NCBI GenBank assembly: GCA_002405805.1
Contig: DHMN01000049.1
Span: 1-54,456 of the forward strand
Direction of reading: 5' to 3'
Origin: Cyanobacteria bacterium UBA4641
Lineage (GTDB): Bacteria; Cyanobacteriota; Vampirovibrionia; Gastranaerophilales; Gastranaerophilaceae
DNA: 54,456 bases
How positions within the stretch are numbered: the stretch's first letter is position 1; every line of letters begins with the position of its first letter. The notes beneath the pieces were generated by a model. It did no database searches. It was not told where the DNA came from and worked only from the letters and a program-made list of their open reading frames with translations. Below are positions 27,677 through 35,086 of the stretch, piece by piece. Both the position numbers and the translations under genes were made by a program.

Positions 27677-27883
27677 CTATTCACCTAATAATTCTTTTTT
27701 CTGTGTTGTTGCAGTATCACCTAAACCTCTTGCAGAAGTTTTTGTATCACGACCTGCAAGAGCAGCAGTTTTGTTTCTTGTATTTGTTGATGCTTTTGAA
27801 ACACTTGCATCAGCATAAGTTGGAGCTGCAACATCTTCTTTTGTAGAACTGTTTACACTCGGCATTTTAGGAGTTGAACACAT
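27677..27883 (-). CDS. Small virion-region protein (68 aa)
   Basis: The 68-residue Thr/Ala/Ser-rich protein ends GLGDTATTQKKELLGE, a tail I associate with a small conserved protein near the portal in podoviruses; the family has no clear role. The start at 27883 has an AAAGGGG site. The N-terminal MCSTP is not a lipobox. It is followed by the stem-loop region and then the portal. Confidence 0.6.
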   Translation of the reverse strand: MCSTPKMPSVNSSTKEDVAAPTYADASVSKASTNTRNKTAALAGRDTKTSARGLGDTATTQKKELLGE

Positions 27884-27912
27884 TTTATATTTCCCCTTTC
27901 TTTATTTGTTCA

Positions 27913-29262
27913 CTAATCAAACGGATTAAAGTCTGAATTGATATAAGAAGATGAACTCTTTTGCATCTTTGCAGTAAATAGATGAGAATGATATGTAATT
28001 GCATAAATTGCCATCATTAAGGTATCTGCAAAGTCAGGACTTTCAGCCTGTTCTTTTCTTATTTCTTTTTTGTTTTGAATAAAATTTAATCCGTTAGGTT
28101 TAAAATCTCTTTTAATATATTCAAGCTGCCTAATTGTATTTTCACAACGCAACTTCAACCAACCATTATCAATAAATTCTTTTACTGCAATATAACCATC
28201 TGCTCTTGCATTTCCACAAGCCAAATTCTTTGCAGAACCTGCTCCTCTAAAACCTATCGCATCATCAATAGATTTTTTAACACTCACCCAAATCGGATAA
28301 CCAAGTCCATCAGCATCAATGATTAAAATATCAGGTTTCCAAATACTATAAAAATTAACTATCTTACCTTTTGTAATATCAGTATCAGGTTCAGCCCAAG
28401 TAACAGTTTGAGTTTCTTCCCAAGATGTCATGGTCTTTTGCTCTAATAATTTTGCTACACATAAATCACCACCTGATGCAGACAAGTCCACAGCCATCAC
28501 TTTATTTTCAGGATGATTTTCTTTATTAAATACAATATCAACTGCATACTGAACTTTATCTGATGATAAAAGATAATCGCTTGCTTGAGCCAACGGATAA
28601 CCAAGCCAAATATGTTCATAATCTTTTATATTTTTTGCTTTCTGAACTTCTGCTTCATGTTTCATTGCTTCATTCAGAAACGGATTATCAAAGTAGTTGA
28701 TATTTATATGTAAACAATCTTCACGACCAACACAGAATTTATAAACTGCATCATTCCGAACAAATCTGTTCATTGTGAAAATTATTTTAGCATTTGTTTT
28801 TCTGATAATTGTAGGAACAACAATATCAAGTGTAGGTTTTGTAATTGCTTGAGCTTCATCAATCCAAAGAATATCAACATCATCAAGACCTTTAATTGAT
28901 ACTGAACCTTGTTCTCTAAATCCCTGAAAGAAAATTCTTGAACCAGTTTTTCTATGAACAAGTTCTTTATCGGATATTTTCCAATCAAGATTATTTTTGT
29001 TTACTAAACCATCAAAAACAGATTTTACTGAATTTTCGATAGACTTCTGAATTTCACGACCACAGCAGACTTTGATTTTTCTTTTTTCACCGATATATAA
29101 AATCCATCTTGCAATAACTTGTGTTTTTCCTGAACCTCTGCCACCTTCAAGAAGAAAGTACAAATATTTGTTAAATTCAGTTATTACAGGATAAAGTTTT
29201 GGTGGACATTGAAGCATAGCAGGAACAACAAGAGAATTATTGTTGCTAACTATTTTCTTCAT
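27913..29262 (-). CDS. terL: Terminase large subunit
   Basis: The 449-residue packaging motor has an N-terminal ATPase with Walker A GGRGSGKT (residues 40-47) and Walker B DILWIDEAQ (130-138). A C-terminal RNase H-like nuclease carries candidate acidic residues in VMAVDLSASGGD (about 258-269), ILIIDADGLGY and a late DFADTLMMAIYA segment. It belongs to the Terminase_3 type. Start ATG 29262 follows AGGAAG and overlaps the small subunit gene by 17 bases. It pumps DNA into procapsids through the portal. Confidence 0.95.
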   Translation of the reverse strand: MKKIVSNNNSLVVPAMLQCPPKLYPVITEFNKYLYFLLEGGRGSGKTQVIARWILYIGEKRKIKVCCGREIQKSIENSVKSVFDGLVNKNNLDWKISDKELVHRKTGSRIFFQGFREQGSVSIKGLDDVDILWIDEAQAITKPTLDIVVPTIIRKTNAKIIFTMNRFVRNDAVYKFCVGREDCLHININYFDNPFLNEAMKHEAEVQKAKNIKDYEHIWLGYPLAQASDYLLSSDKVQYAVDIVFNKENHPENKVMAVDLSASGGDLCVAKLLEQKTMTSWEETQTVTWAEPDTDITKGKIVNFYSIWKPDILIIDADGLGYPIWVSVKKSIDDAIGFRGAGSAKNLACGNARADGYIAVKEFIDNGWLKLRCENTIRQLEYIKRDFKPNGLNFIQNKKEIRKEQAESPDFADTLMMAIYAITYHSHLFTAKMQKSSSSYINSDFNPFD

Positions 29263-29740
29263 TGACTACTTCCTCACCGATATTTAAAACAAGTTCTTCA
29301 CCATTCACAAAAACAGAAGGCATTTGAGTTACATTGCCTGAATGAATAATCTGATCTTTTAGCAAACCACAAACTTTTGCTTTGTTTTCATCAGCCTTTA
29401 TCGCAGCAGCAACATTGGGATTGCCCTGTTTATCTTTACATTCAAGAGCAATTAGTTTCAATTCCTCACAATCATTAAAATAATCAACTGCCGTATAATT
29501 TAATTTTTCTTGAACAACTTTTGCAGTATTTTGTCTGTAATACTCTAACCATAGGGTTATCTTAGGGTTTTTGAAGAATTTACTAGCTTCAACATATATT
29601 GATGCTGCTTTCATATTGGAACAATTATAAGCATAACGATATGCTTCACTCTTTTTATAACCATTAGTGAAGTATTGTTTTATGCAGCAATGCTCTTTTT
29701 CTGTTAATTTTGGTAAATCTTCTGGTCTAATTTCTGTCAT
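29246..29740 (-). CDS. terS: Terminase small subunit
   Basis: The protein of about 164 residues has the Terminase_2 pattern: an N-terminal LTEKEHCCIKQYFTNGYKKSEAYRYAY helix-turn-helix for DNA recognition, then a KNPKITLWLEYY segment and a helical oligomerisation part. The start at 29740 is chosen for its GGGTG site. It would bind the packaging site and present DNA to the large subunit. Confidence 0.85.
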   Translation of the reverse strand: MTEIRPEDLPKLTEKEHCCIKQYFTNGYKKSEAYRYAYNCSNMKAASIYVEASKFFKNPKITLWLEYYRQNTAKVVQEKLNYTAVDYFNDCEELKLIALECKDKQGNPNVAAAIKADENKAKVCGLLKDQIIHSGNVTQMPSVFVNGEELVLNIGEEVVNEENS

Positions 29741-29823
29741 GTAAGCACCCAAAATAAAGTGATTATCAGCATTGAATTAATTAAATACCGATAACCAATG
29801 AAATTAATTAAACTATCCGAGTT

Positions 29824-30222
29824 TTAATTTAGAGTTTTAATTTCTTTGACAAGTTCAGAGTTTCCAAAATTATCACTTCTGTACTGTCTAATTGCAACTA
29901 CTTCACCTTTTTTGTTGCGTACTTCCCTGTTATCTCCATAAGTCCAACCAAACGGTTTTCCTTTTTTGCTATAAATTAATTCTTGCCTAGTGTATAAAAC
30001 ACGCTTTCTTTCATTTTGAATAATCTTTTCAGCTCTCAAACCTGATTGCGTATCTACATACACTTTGAAATCTATTTTTCTTTTCTCAATAAGACTAACA
30101 ACAGTTTTACCTTTTGGAGTTCTGCCTAATAGCAATTTTCTTTCATTGAAATCTTTTGTATCTTCTAAAAACCAAATATCAAAAGGTCGTATTTCAATAT
30201 TGGAAAATTTTATTCTATTCAT
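29824..30222 (-). CDS. Hypothetical phage protein (132 aa)
   Basis: This basic, beta-rich protein of about 132 residues (start 30222, AGAGGG 7 bases upstream) has no recognised family. It is the first gene of the leftward late block, 84 bases upstream of the small terminase, so it may be a late regulator or packaging accessory. That is position-based inference. Confidence 0.6.
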   Translation of the reverse strand: MNRIKFSNIEIRPFDIWFLEDTKDFNERKLLLGRTPKGKTVVSLIEKRKIDFKVYVDTQSGLRAEKIIQNERKRVLYTRQELIYSKKGKPFGWTYGDNREVRNKKGEVVAIRQYRSDNFGNSELVKEIKTLN

Positions 30223-30842
30223 CAAAACCCTCTTAAAACTGCATAGTTAATCTTATTTCACCAATTACTACTCGTTATGTTTATGCTTCCCAGCTCAATG
30301 TCCCCATTGAAAAACATACATTTCATAATCTGTTTTCAAATCTAAACGAAGTTTTTCAAAATGTAAATATTTTTAAATTGATTTAATTTAATTTAATTGA
30401 TTAAAAATTTAGTAGCAAAATCAACTCCCACACAACTTTTCAGCAAGTTTACATTTTTTAATATTTAATTTTAAATACTTGACAAATTTTCAACAATCAT
30501 TTTATTTTATAAGCTGATGGCAAACTATTCTAAAAGTAAAATCAGCAAGTCTAAAACCACACTAAAAGAAAAAAATAAAAAAATATTTTCCTGTTTCTCT
30601 CAGCTATAAAAAATACGATTAGTATTTTTTATATTTAATTTTATTTACTTTACTTTTATTTAATTTAATTGCATAGCGAACGCAAAACAAACGCAATGCG
30701 TTGTCTTAGAATTATTTTTGCTTTTGCAATGCAAACGCATAAAATTGTTATTTGCGAATGTAAACAAAAAAATATGCAATCGCAATGCGAACGCATAACG
30801 AACGCAAAGCAACTGCATATTTTTTGATTATGCTATTGCATA
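30223..30842. other. 620-base non-coding region, late-promoter and possible origin zone
   Basis: No convincing gene lies here. It must contain the promoter for the leftward late block, but I could not identify one with confidence. It holds AT tracts (30,372-30,410 and 30,650-30,670) and the AACGCA iteron cluster described separately. A TTGACA at 30,479 with a TATTTT 18 bases later points rightward but leads to no gene. Confidence 0.6.
30676..30816 (+). repeat. Cluster of AACGCA iteron-like repeats
   Basis: AACGCA occurs five times in direct orientation (30679, 30690, 30734, 30790, 30801), twice within GCGAACGCA and once within CGAACGCA. It is interspersed with GCAATGC/GCAATCGC variants. Such clusters are typical of replication-initiator or late-activator binding sites. 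Which of these it is cannot be told from sequence. Confidence 0.6.
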
Positions 30843-31124
30843 TTAAAATTTTTGAATATAGCCGTTGTTATTATAATAAGTAGCTCCGGTTTGGTTATTA
30901 TAAATCATATTATTATTTCTTGTATATGAAGAACCATCAGAACCATAAACATTTCTATCTTTAACTGTATAGGTAGTATAGTTATTCATTGATTGATAAG
31001 TGTTGCTATTAACTTTGTTGTAATAATCAGAATTACTTGAATAGTTATTGTAATAATAGTTATCAGCATTAGCACTTAACGCAAAAAATAACAAACTTGT
31101 TAGTATCAATATACATTTTCTCAT
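30843..31124 (-). CDS. Secreted Tyr/Asn-rich small protein
   Basis: From ATG 31124 the protein begins with a clear signal peptide (MRKCILILTSLLFFALSANA). The mature part, about 73 residues, is very rich in Asn, Tyr and Ser (YYNNYSSNSDYYNK and similar), without recognised motifs. An upstream in-frame ATG at 31142 is possible but would spoil the signal. Located between the repressor and the late block, it looks like a lysogenic-conversion gene exported by the host. Its function is unknown. Confidence 0.6.
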   Translation of the reverse strand: MRKCILILTSLLFFALSANADNYYYNNYSSNSDYYNKVNSNTYQSMNNYTTYTVKDRNVYGSDGSSYTRNNNMIYNNQTGATYYNNNGYIQKF

Positions 31125-31183
31125 ATTTATATTATTCCTCATTTTTAAAATTTTTCAACCCCTGCTGCAACATTTCTTCATGG

Positions 31184-31450
31184 TTATCCACCAATATCAT
31201 ACTCATTATTAAATTTAATTAAATCTTTTTCGCTAGGAATATCTTGTTCATATAATTTTTGTTCCAAATGCTTTAACCTTGCTTTGTACTCAATAGGTGT
31301 TTCTATGTGCACCCAAACTGGATTGAGCATATTGCTAGTTTCTTTATTATCAAAAGTGCCAATACTAATAGATATTTTAAACAAAAAGAATGCAATAATG
31401 CTTAGAATAACTAGCAGTAAAATTTTAAATACAACATTGAAAAATCTCAT
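31184..31450 (-). CDS. Small membrane-anchored protein (88 aa)
   Basis: The start at 31450 is chosen for AAGGGAA six bases upstream. One strongly hydrophobic helix (residues about 4-28) is followed by a charged, Lys/Glu-rich soluble tail. It lies next to the repressor on the same strand and could be expressed in the lysogen, for example as a superinfection-exclusion factor. That role is a guess from topology and place. Confidence 0.55.
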   Translation of the reverse strand: MRFFNVVFKILLLVILSIIAFFLFKISISIGTFDNKETSNMLNPVWVHIETPIEYKARLKHLEQKLYEQDIPSEKDLIKFNNEYDIGG

Positions 31451-31499
31451 GATATTCCCTTCTGTTTGCAACCTTTTAATATATAGAAAGGAGCAAACA

Positions 31500-31607
31500 A
31501 TGCCTAAAACAGATCTTCAAAAAATCTTGTTTGCACTCAAAGTTGTTTTTGGTGAACAAGAAGCAAGAAGAATTTTCATCAAACTAGCACACATATTATT
31601 TGATTAA
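31500..31607 (+). CDS. Very small protein opposing the repressor gene (35 aa)
   Basis: ATG 31500 is preceded by AAAGGAG at the best spacing, and the frame ends at TAA 31605-31607. The 35-residue peptide is amphipathic and basic (MPKTDLQKILFALKVVFGEQ at the start). It overlaps the last 12 bases of the repressor gene on the other strand. An A/T-rich -10-like TATATA lies about 20 bases upstream. It could be a small regulator of the switch, but no family is recognised. Confidence 0.5.
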   Translation: MPKTDLQKILFALKVVFGEQEARRIFIKLAHILFD

Positions 31608-31889
31608 ACCTTCTTCACGCAAAATTTTTCTTACCTCAAGAGCAAGTTCATCTTTGACTTGTTCAAATTCAGGTGCATTAAATGCGTTACCCTTACCAAC
31701 AAGCAGATAATTTATATTAATATCAAATGTTAGTATCAGTTTACATAAAACATCTTGCGAGAAATTATTATTGTCAGCTTCTACTGCTGCTATTGCAGCT
31801 CTTGACAAGCCTATTTGTTTGCCAAATTCCTCTTGTGATAGCCTTAATTCTTTACGAATTTTTTTTAATCTGTTGCCTTGAGTTGTCAT
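31596..31889 (-). CDS. XRE-family (CI-like) prophage repressor
   Basis: The protein of about 97 residues (ATG 31889, GGAG eight bases upstream) has a helix-turn-helix: LKKIRKELRLSQEEFGKQIG, then LSRAAIAAVEADNN. A short C-terminal helical tail for dimerisation follows, without a protease domain. It reads away from the strong rightward promoter, and the palindromic sites at 31926-31965 are its likely operators. It would keep the early genes off in the lysogen. Confidence 0.85.
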   Translation of the reverse strand: MTTQGNRLKKIRKELRLSQEEFGKQIGLSRAAIAAVEADNNNFSQDVLCKLILTFDININYLLVGKGNAFNAPEFEQVKDELALEVRKILREEGLIK

Positions 31890-31925
31890 AGTTTCTACTC
31901 CGTTTGTATGAAGTTTTGTAAACAA

Positions 31926-31967
31926 TGTATATTCCTACTTGACATTTTGTTAGTTAGAATATACAAT
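31926..31967. promoter_or_regulatory. Early lytic promoter with symmetric repressor operators
   Basis: Rightward promoter: TTGACA (31939-31944), 17 bases, TACAAT (31962-31967). A 9-bp inverted repeat, TGTATATTC (31926-31934) and GAATATACA (31957-31965), frames it; the right arm overlaps the -10. On the minus strand the left arm supplies a TACATT -10 with CTAACA 17 bases upstream, a plausible weaker promoter for the repressor. This is a compact lysis-lysogeny switch. Confidence 0.8.
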
Positions 31968-31979
31968 CCTAGATATAAA

Positions 31980-31998
31980 TTAAATTAAATTAACTTAA
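31980..31998 (+). repeat. 19-bp AT-rich site also found before the integrase
   Basis: The 19 bases here occur in exact reverse complement at 38790-38808, upstream of the integrase. They may be a shared regulatory site, though AT-rich low complexity weakens the case. Confidence 0.4.
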
Positions 31999-32082
31999 TT
32001 TAACTATAACATAAAAAAACGCAAAAACGGCAGAATTTGCCTGTTTAATTGTGTTGATTTTTTATGCAAAGAAAGGAGCAGT

Positions 32083-32259
32083 ATGGCTGTAAAATCAACT
32101 AGAAAAGAGTTGGTATCAATCGGATTAAACCCACAAGATGCAGATGTACTACGAAAATATGCAGAAGCACAATGCAGATCTTTATCCGAAGTTATCAGAA
32201 TGATTGTCCGAGAGTTTATCAATCAGGGTAAGCTACACCAACGATACCAAAATAAATAA
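32083..32259 (+). CDS. Small ribbon-helix-helix regulator (58 aa)
   Basis: The 58-residue protein starts at ATG 32083 after AAAGGAG. A short beta strand (KELVSIGLNPQD) is followed by two helices (ADVLRKYAEAQ and SLSEVIRMIVREFIN), the ribbon-helix-helix / CopG-Arc plan. It is the first gene after the early promoter and probably a Cro-like or early regulator. Its operator is not identified. Confidence 0.75.
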   Translation: MAVKSTRKELVSIGLNPQDADVLRKYAEAQCRSLSEVIRMIVREFINQGKLHQRYQNK

Positions 32260-32279
32260 AAAGAAAGAGAGTTTTAAGA

Positions 32280-32750
32280 ATGAGTTCAAATGTTATTACA
32301 CCTATTCAATTCAAAAAAAATGAAACTACCAAAAAAGTTCAAAATGTAAAATTACTACCAAATCTATTTACTAATTTGTTGAAACAAAGCAAAGCAAAAC
32401 AAAACGAATTAAAGCAAAAAAAAATAGATTTTTTAACAAAAGAAGCATACAGATATTTTTACGATTTATTAGAAATTCCAAAATTAGCAGATGTTGATTT
32501 ACCTGAATTTCTTTATGAAAAACAAAGAAGGCAACTTGCTTATGACTATGCACACAAAGCATTAGTTGATGTTATTGCAGATGGCAGATTAAATGAATGC
32601 TACACAAAAAGAATGAAAGAAATGCGAAATTTGCGTAGAGTGATGAGCAAAGCTCAAACTCGAAAGAGCAAAAATTGCACGAGCGACAACGCAGTGAAGC
32701 GAGTAGAAAATTTTTGTGAAGCAAATTTAAAGACAAAAAGCAGAGGATAG
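32280..32750 (+). CDS. Hypothetical early phage protein (156 aa)
   Basis: This Lys/Gln-rich helical protein has no recognised domain. Residues about 115-120 (RNLRRV) are encoded by a 20-base sequence found again, in the same frame, in the gene at 34440-34685. The tail after this point is polar and low-complexity. It sits between the RHH regulator and the replication gene. Confidence 0.55.
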   Translation: MSSNVITPIQFKKNETTKKVQNVKLLPNLFTNLLKQSKAKQNELKQKKIDFLTKEAYRYFYDLLEIPKLADVDLPEFLYEKQRRQLAYDYAHKALVDVIADGRLNECYTKRMKEMRNLRRVMSKAQTRKSKNCTSDNAVKRVENFCEANLKTKSRG

Positions 32751-32751
32751 G

Positions 32752-33753
32752 ATGAAAGCATCTAAACCATATTTTTCACACGATATAGCAACAAAATCTG
32801 ATGAAAAAATAATTCGTCTTATGTTTGATTTCAGAAAAAATAAAAAAGATTTTCCGGAACACATATTAAGAGAATTACTTCCTCATGCAGTTTATGCCAT
32901 TTATTGGGAAATCATTGAATATTTGCATGAAAACACTTTGAAAGTTGATGAGCTAGAAATGCTTTCAGACTGCCTAAGAGTTGATATAGAAATTTTAGAA
33001 AAGATTTTAAATAACTATGACTTATTTAAAATCAAAGACGGAGCATATATTTCTGAAAGAGTGTTGCGTAATTTAAAACTTCAGGAAGAAAAAAGCGAAA
33101 AAGCAAGAGCATCTGCCAATAAGCGACATGGAAAAAATAAAAAAGGCGAAGAAAAACCACAAGCAGAAACTGGATATGATGAAGAATTTACAATGTCTAT
33201 TATTCAGATTTACAATGAGAAGTTTAAAAAATCTCAAATTGTATCTAACGAAAATAAACATAGAATATTCCAAATACACAAAGAAAATAACCTAACATTA
33301 GATATATGGAACAAAGTATTCTCAAACGCAAAACGTGGATGGGATATTGATGGTAGAGAGAATGTAAAACCAAACTTATCATTAATTCTTGATAAATGGG
33401 ATAGCTTTGCATCAGATGATTATTTTCTAGCACCTGATAGAGAAGGAATTGCCAAAAAGAAAAAAGAGGAAAAAGCAAGAGAGGAAAAAGAAAGAGTTGA
33501 ATATATAAAGGCTCGAGAAATTGAAGATGAAGAAAAAGAAAATTTCTATAATTCAATCAATTCAAAAGAAGCTGCTCTTGAATATATGTGCAGATATTGC
33601 CCTTCTTTAAAAATTAATAATGATGCAATTATTAGAAGAAATTCCACATTTAAAGAACTTGCAGAAAAATTTGATATAACTGTTTCTGAATTTAATGATT
33701 TTAAAACAAATTTTTCAAAAACAGAAAAAGAAATTGAGGTGAATAATGGCTAA
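32752..33753 (+). CDS. Phage replication initiator-like protein (DUF4373 N-terminal domain)
   Basis: Residues 1-110 match the Lin1244/Lin1753-like (DUF4373) N-terminal domain (YFSHDIATKSDEKIIRLMFD at the start, then a winged-helix-like part). This domain is common in phage replication and DnaD-like proteins. A basic linker (about 115-140), a second helical domain with NLSLILDKWDSF typical of replisome-organiser ends, and a charged coiled coil follow. ATG 32752 follows AGAGGATAGG. It probably recruits the host helicase at the phage origin. Confidence 0.75.
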   Translation: MKASKPYFSHDIATKSDEKIIRLMFDFRKNKKDFPEHILRELLPHAVYAIYWEIIEYLHENTLKVDELEMLSDCLRVDIEILEKILNNYDLFKIKDGAYISERVLRNLKLQEEKSEKARASANKRHGKNKKGEEKPQAETGYDEEFTMSIIQIYNEKFKKSQIVSNENKHRIFQIHKENNLTLDIWNKVFSNAKRGWDIDGRENVKPNLSLILDKWDSFASDDYFLAPDREGIAKKKKEEKAREEKERVEYIKAREIEDEEKENFYNSINSKEAALEYMCRYCPSLKINNDAIIRRNSTFKELAEKFDITVSEFNDFKTNFSKTEKEIEVNNG

Positions 33754-34042
33754 AAAAAGAAAACCATTTATTAAAAAATCTCAATTTGAAGATGATGCAG
33801 TTAGAACAGTAAGCACAATTATTAATATTGAGCTTCAAAATCAAGAAATAAATGGAAAATACAAAACTGTTTTTTATTGCAAGAGTAGCAAGTTCCCTGA
33901 TGGCAGAATGTGTATTGCATGGGGAAGAACAACTTTTAAAGTAGGTGATGAGATAGATATGGTCGGAAGAATTAAAGATGATATTTTTCTTGTTTGGAAA
34001 TATCTATATCGTTCACTTAATAACAATGCAGAACTAGCATAA
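33746..34042 (+). CDS. Small hypothetical protein, possible OB-fold (98 aa)
   Basis: The ATG at 33746 overlaps the replication gene by 8 bases. The protein has a basic N-terminus and then a beta-rich region ending VGDEIDMVGRIKDDIFLVW, which reads like an OB-fold strand arrangement. Being directly before SSB, a nucleic-acid-binding role is plausible but not shown. Confidence 0.5.
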   Translation: MAKKRKPFIKKSQFEDDAVRTVSTIINIELQNQEINGKYKTVFYCKSSKFPDGRMCIAWGRTTFKVGDEIDMVGRIKDDIFLVWKYLYRSLNNNAELA

Positions 34043-34058
34043 GCAGGAAAGGAAAAAT

Positions 34059-34427
34059 ATGGCAGACAATTATTTTGAATTAGTTGGCAGAGTTGGTTGG
34101 GTAGATTGTAAATATACCGAAAGTGGAGCAACCATCACCAAAATTACTTTAGGCTGCAACACAGGCAGAAAAGATAAAGATGGAAAACCTATTTACAACA
34201 ACTATTTCATCACTTTTATTTGTGGAGCAGAAGCTCAAAATAGAACGGCAGAAGAAATTGCCGACAATGTAAAAAAAGGAAACTATATACGAGTTCAGGG
34301 GAATTTGAATATAGATAAATTTATTCCTAAAAATTCTACAAAAGAAGTAGAAAATATTTCTCTTATTGGCAGATATTATAACTTTGTAAAATTTGACGAA
34401 TTTGAAAAACGATATATAGATGTGTAA
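34059..34427 (+). CDS. ssb: Single-stranded DNA-binding protein
   Basis: The 122-residue OB-fold protein opens with ELVGRVGWVDCKYTESGATI, followed by FITFICGAEAQNRTAEEIADN and a KKGNYIRVQGNL strand, the typical SSB layout. The usual acidic C-terminal tip for partner binding is missing; the protein ends FEKRYIDV. It would protect ssDNA during phage replication. GGAAAGGA precedes the start. Confidence 0.85.
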   Translation: MADNYFELVGRVGWVDCKYTESGATITKITLGCNTGRKDKDGKPIYNNYFITFICGAEAQNRTAEEIADNVKKGNYIRVQGNLNIDKFIPKNSTKEVENISLIGRYYNFVKFDEFEKRYIDV

Positions 34428-34439
34428 CAAGAGGTATCA

Positions 34440-34685
34440 ATGAACAATATTTTAGCTGAATTAGAAAAATTAACCATGAGTGAACTAACCTACCTTTTTG
34501 AATATCTTGTTGAATTAATCAATGAGAGAAAGCGAAATTTGCGTAGAGTGAGCGAAGCGAAACTCGAAGTAGCATTTTCAAAAGTGAATGACAGCGATAG
34601 CGAAATGAACGATTTGAAAATGAGGAGCAATATTTCAAGAGAGCGAAAAGCCGAATGCGAGAAAGAAAAAATGAATGATAGTTGA
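34440..34685 (+). CDS. Hypothetical early protein with repeat-derived tail (81 aa)
   Basis: The first 32 residues are a compact helical segment (ILAELEKLTMSELTYLFEYL). From the RNLRRV point (base 34532) the gene shares 20 identical bases with 32624-32643, then continues into a GCGA-rich, charged low-complexity tail. The tail may be an insertion that extended the original short gene. Function is unknown. Confidence 0.5.
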   Translation: MNNILAELEKLTMSELTYLFEYLVELINERKRNLRRVSEAKLEVAFSKVNDSDSEMNDLKMRSNISRERKAECEKEKMNDS

Positions 34686-34905
34686 TGAATTTGAAACGAT
34701 ACGAGATTTTAATGAAAAATTTCCAAGTAAAATTTTTATCTGTTCAAAATGTAATAGCTTAGTTCCAGACCCTTACCAATGTAACACATGTGGATGTCAG
34801 AGCAACAATTTTTTATTTTCCGACAAAAGCTATTCTTACATTATCAAAGGGCAAAACCAAATAAACACAATATTTAGACCAATAGAAATGGAAAACAATA
34901 AATGA
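34675..34905 (+). CDS. Small zinc-ribbon protein (76 aa)
   Basis: The protein has two CxxC pairs (CSKCNS and CNTCGC, 14 residues apart), a zinc ribbon of about 25 residues. It overlaps the previous gene by 11 bases and the next by ATGA. The role is unknown; it could be a nucleic-acid-binding or assembly accessory. Confidence 0.65.
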   Translation: MIVDEFETIRDFNEKFPSKIFICSKCNSLVPDPYQCNTCGCQSNNFLFSDKSYSYIIKGQNQINTIFRPIEMENNK

Positions 34906-35060
34906 TAGCAGAATTTGAAACAAAAGCAAAACAAATAGCAAAAGAAATTTTAGAAGGAAAGAAAATAATTTTAACCTTTCCAAGAGGTTACGGCAAAACA
35001 ACCTTTGCAAAAATTCTTGCAAAAGAATTACTTAAACAATCAATGGAAAGTAAACATTAA
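34902..35060 (+). CDS. Very small P-loop-like protein (52 aa)
   Basis: ATG 34902 overlaps the preceding stop as ATGA and the frame ends at TAA 35058-35060. It reads as a helix, a hydrophobic strand (KIILTF), then PRGYGKTT and a second helix (FAKILAKELLKQ). That is a strand, Walker-A-like loop and helix with nothing else. It may be a stand-alone P-loop peptide or a remnant of a larger ATPase. Confidence 0.55.
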   Translation: MIAEFETKAKQIAKEILEGKKIILTFPRGYGKTTFAKILAKELLKQSMESKH

Positions 35061-35086
35061 TATTTAGAGAAAGGAAGGAAAAGAAA

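Noticed and set aside
30479..30508. Rightward promoter TTGACA with TATTTT
   Set aside because: It has a weak -10, 18-base spacing and no gene for a kilobase downstream; it could be an RNA promoter but nothing supports that.
32004..32222. 72-codon minus-strand frame
   Set aside because: It is the shadow of the 58-aa ribbon-helix-helix gene, which has a strong ribosome binding site and promoter.
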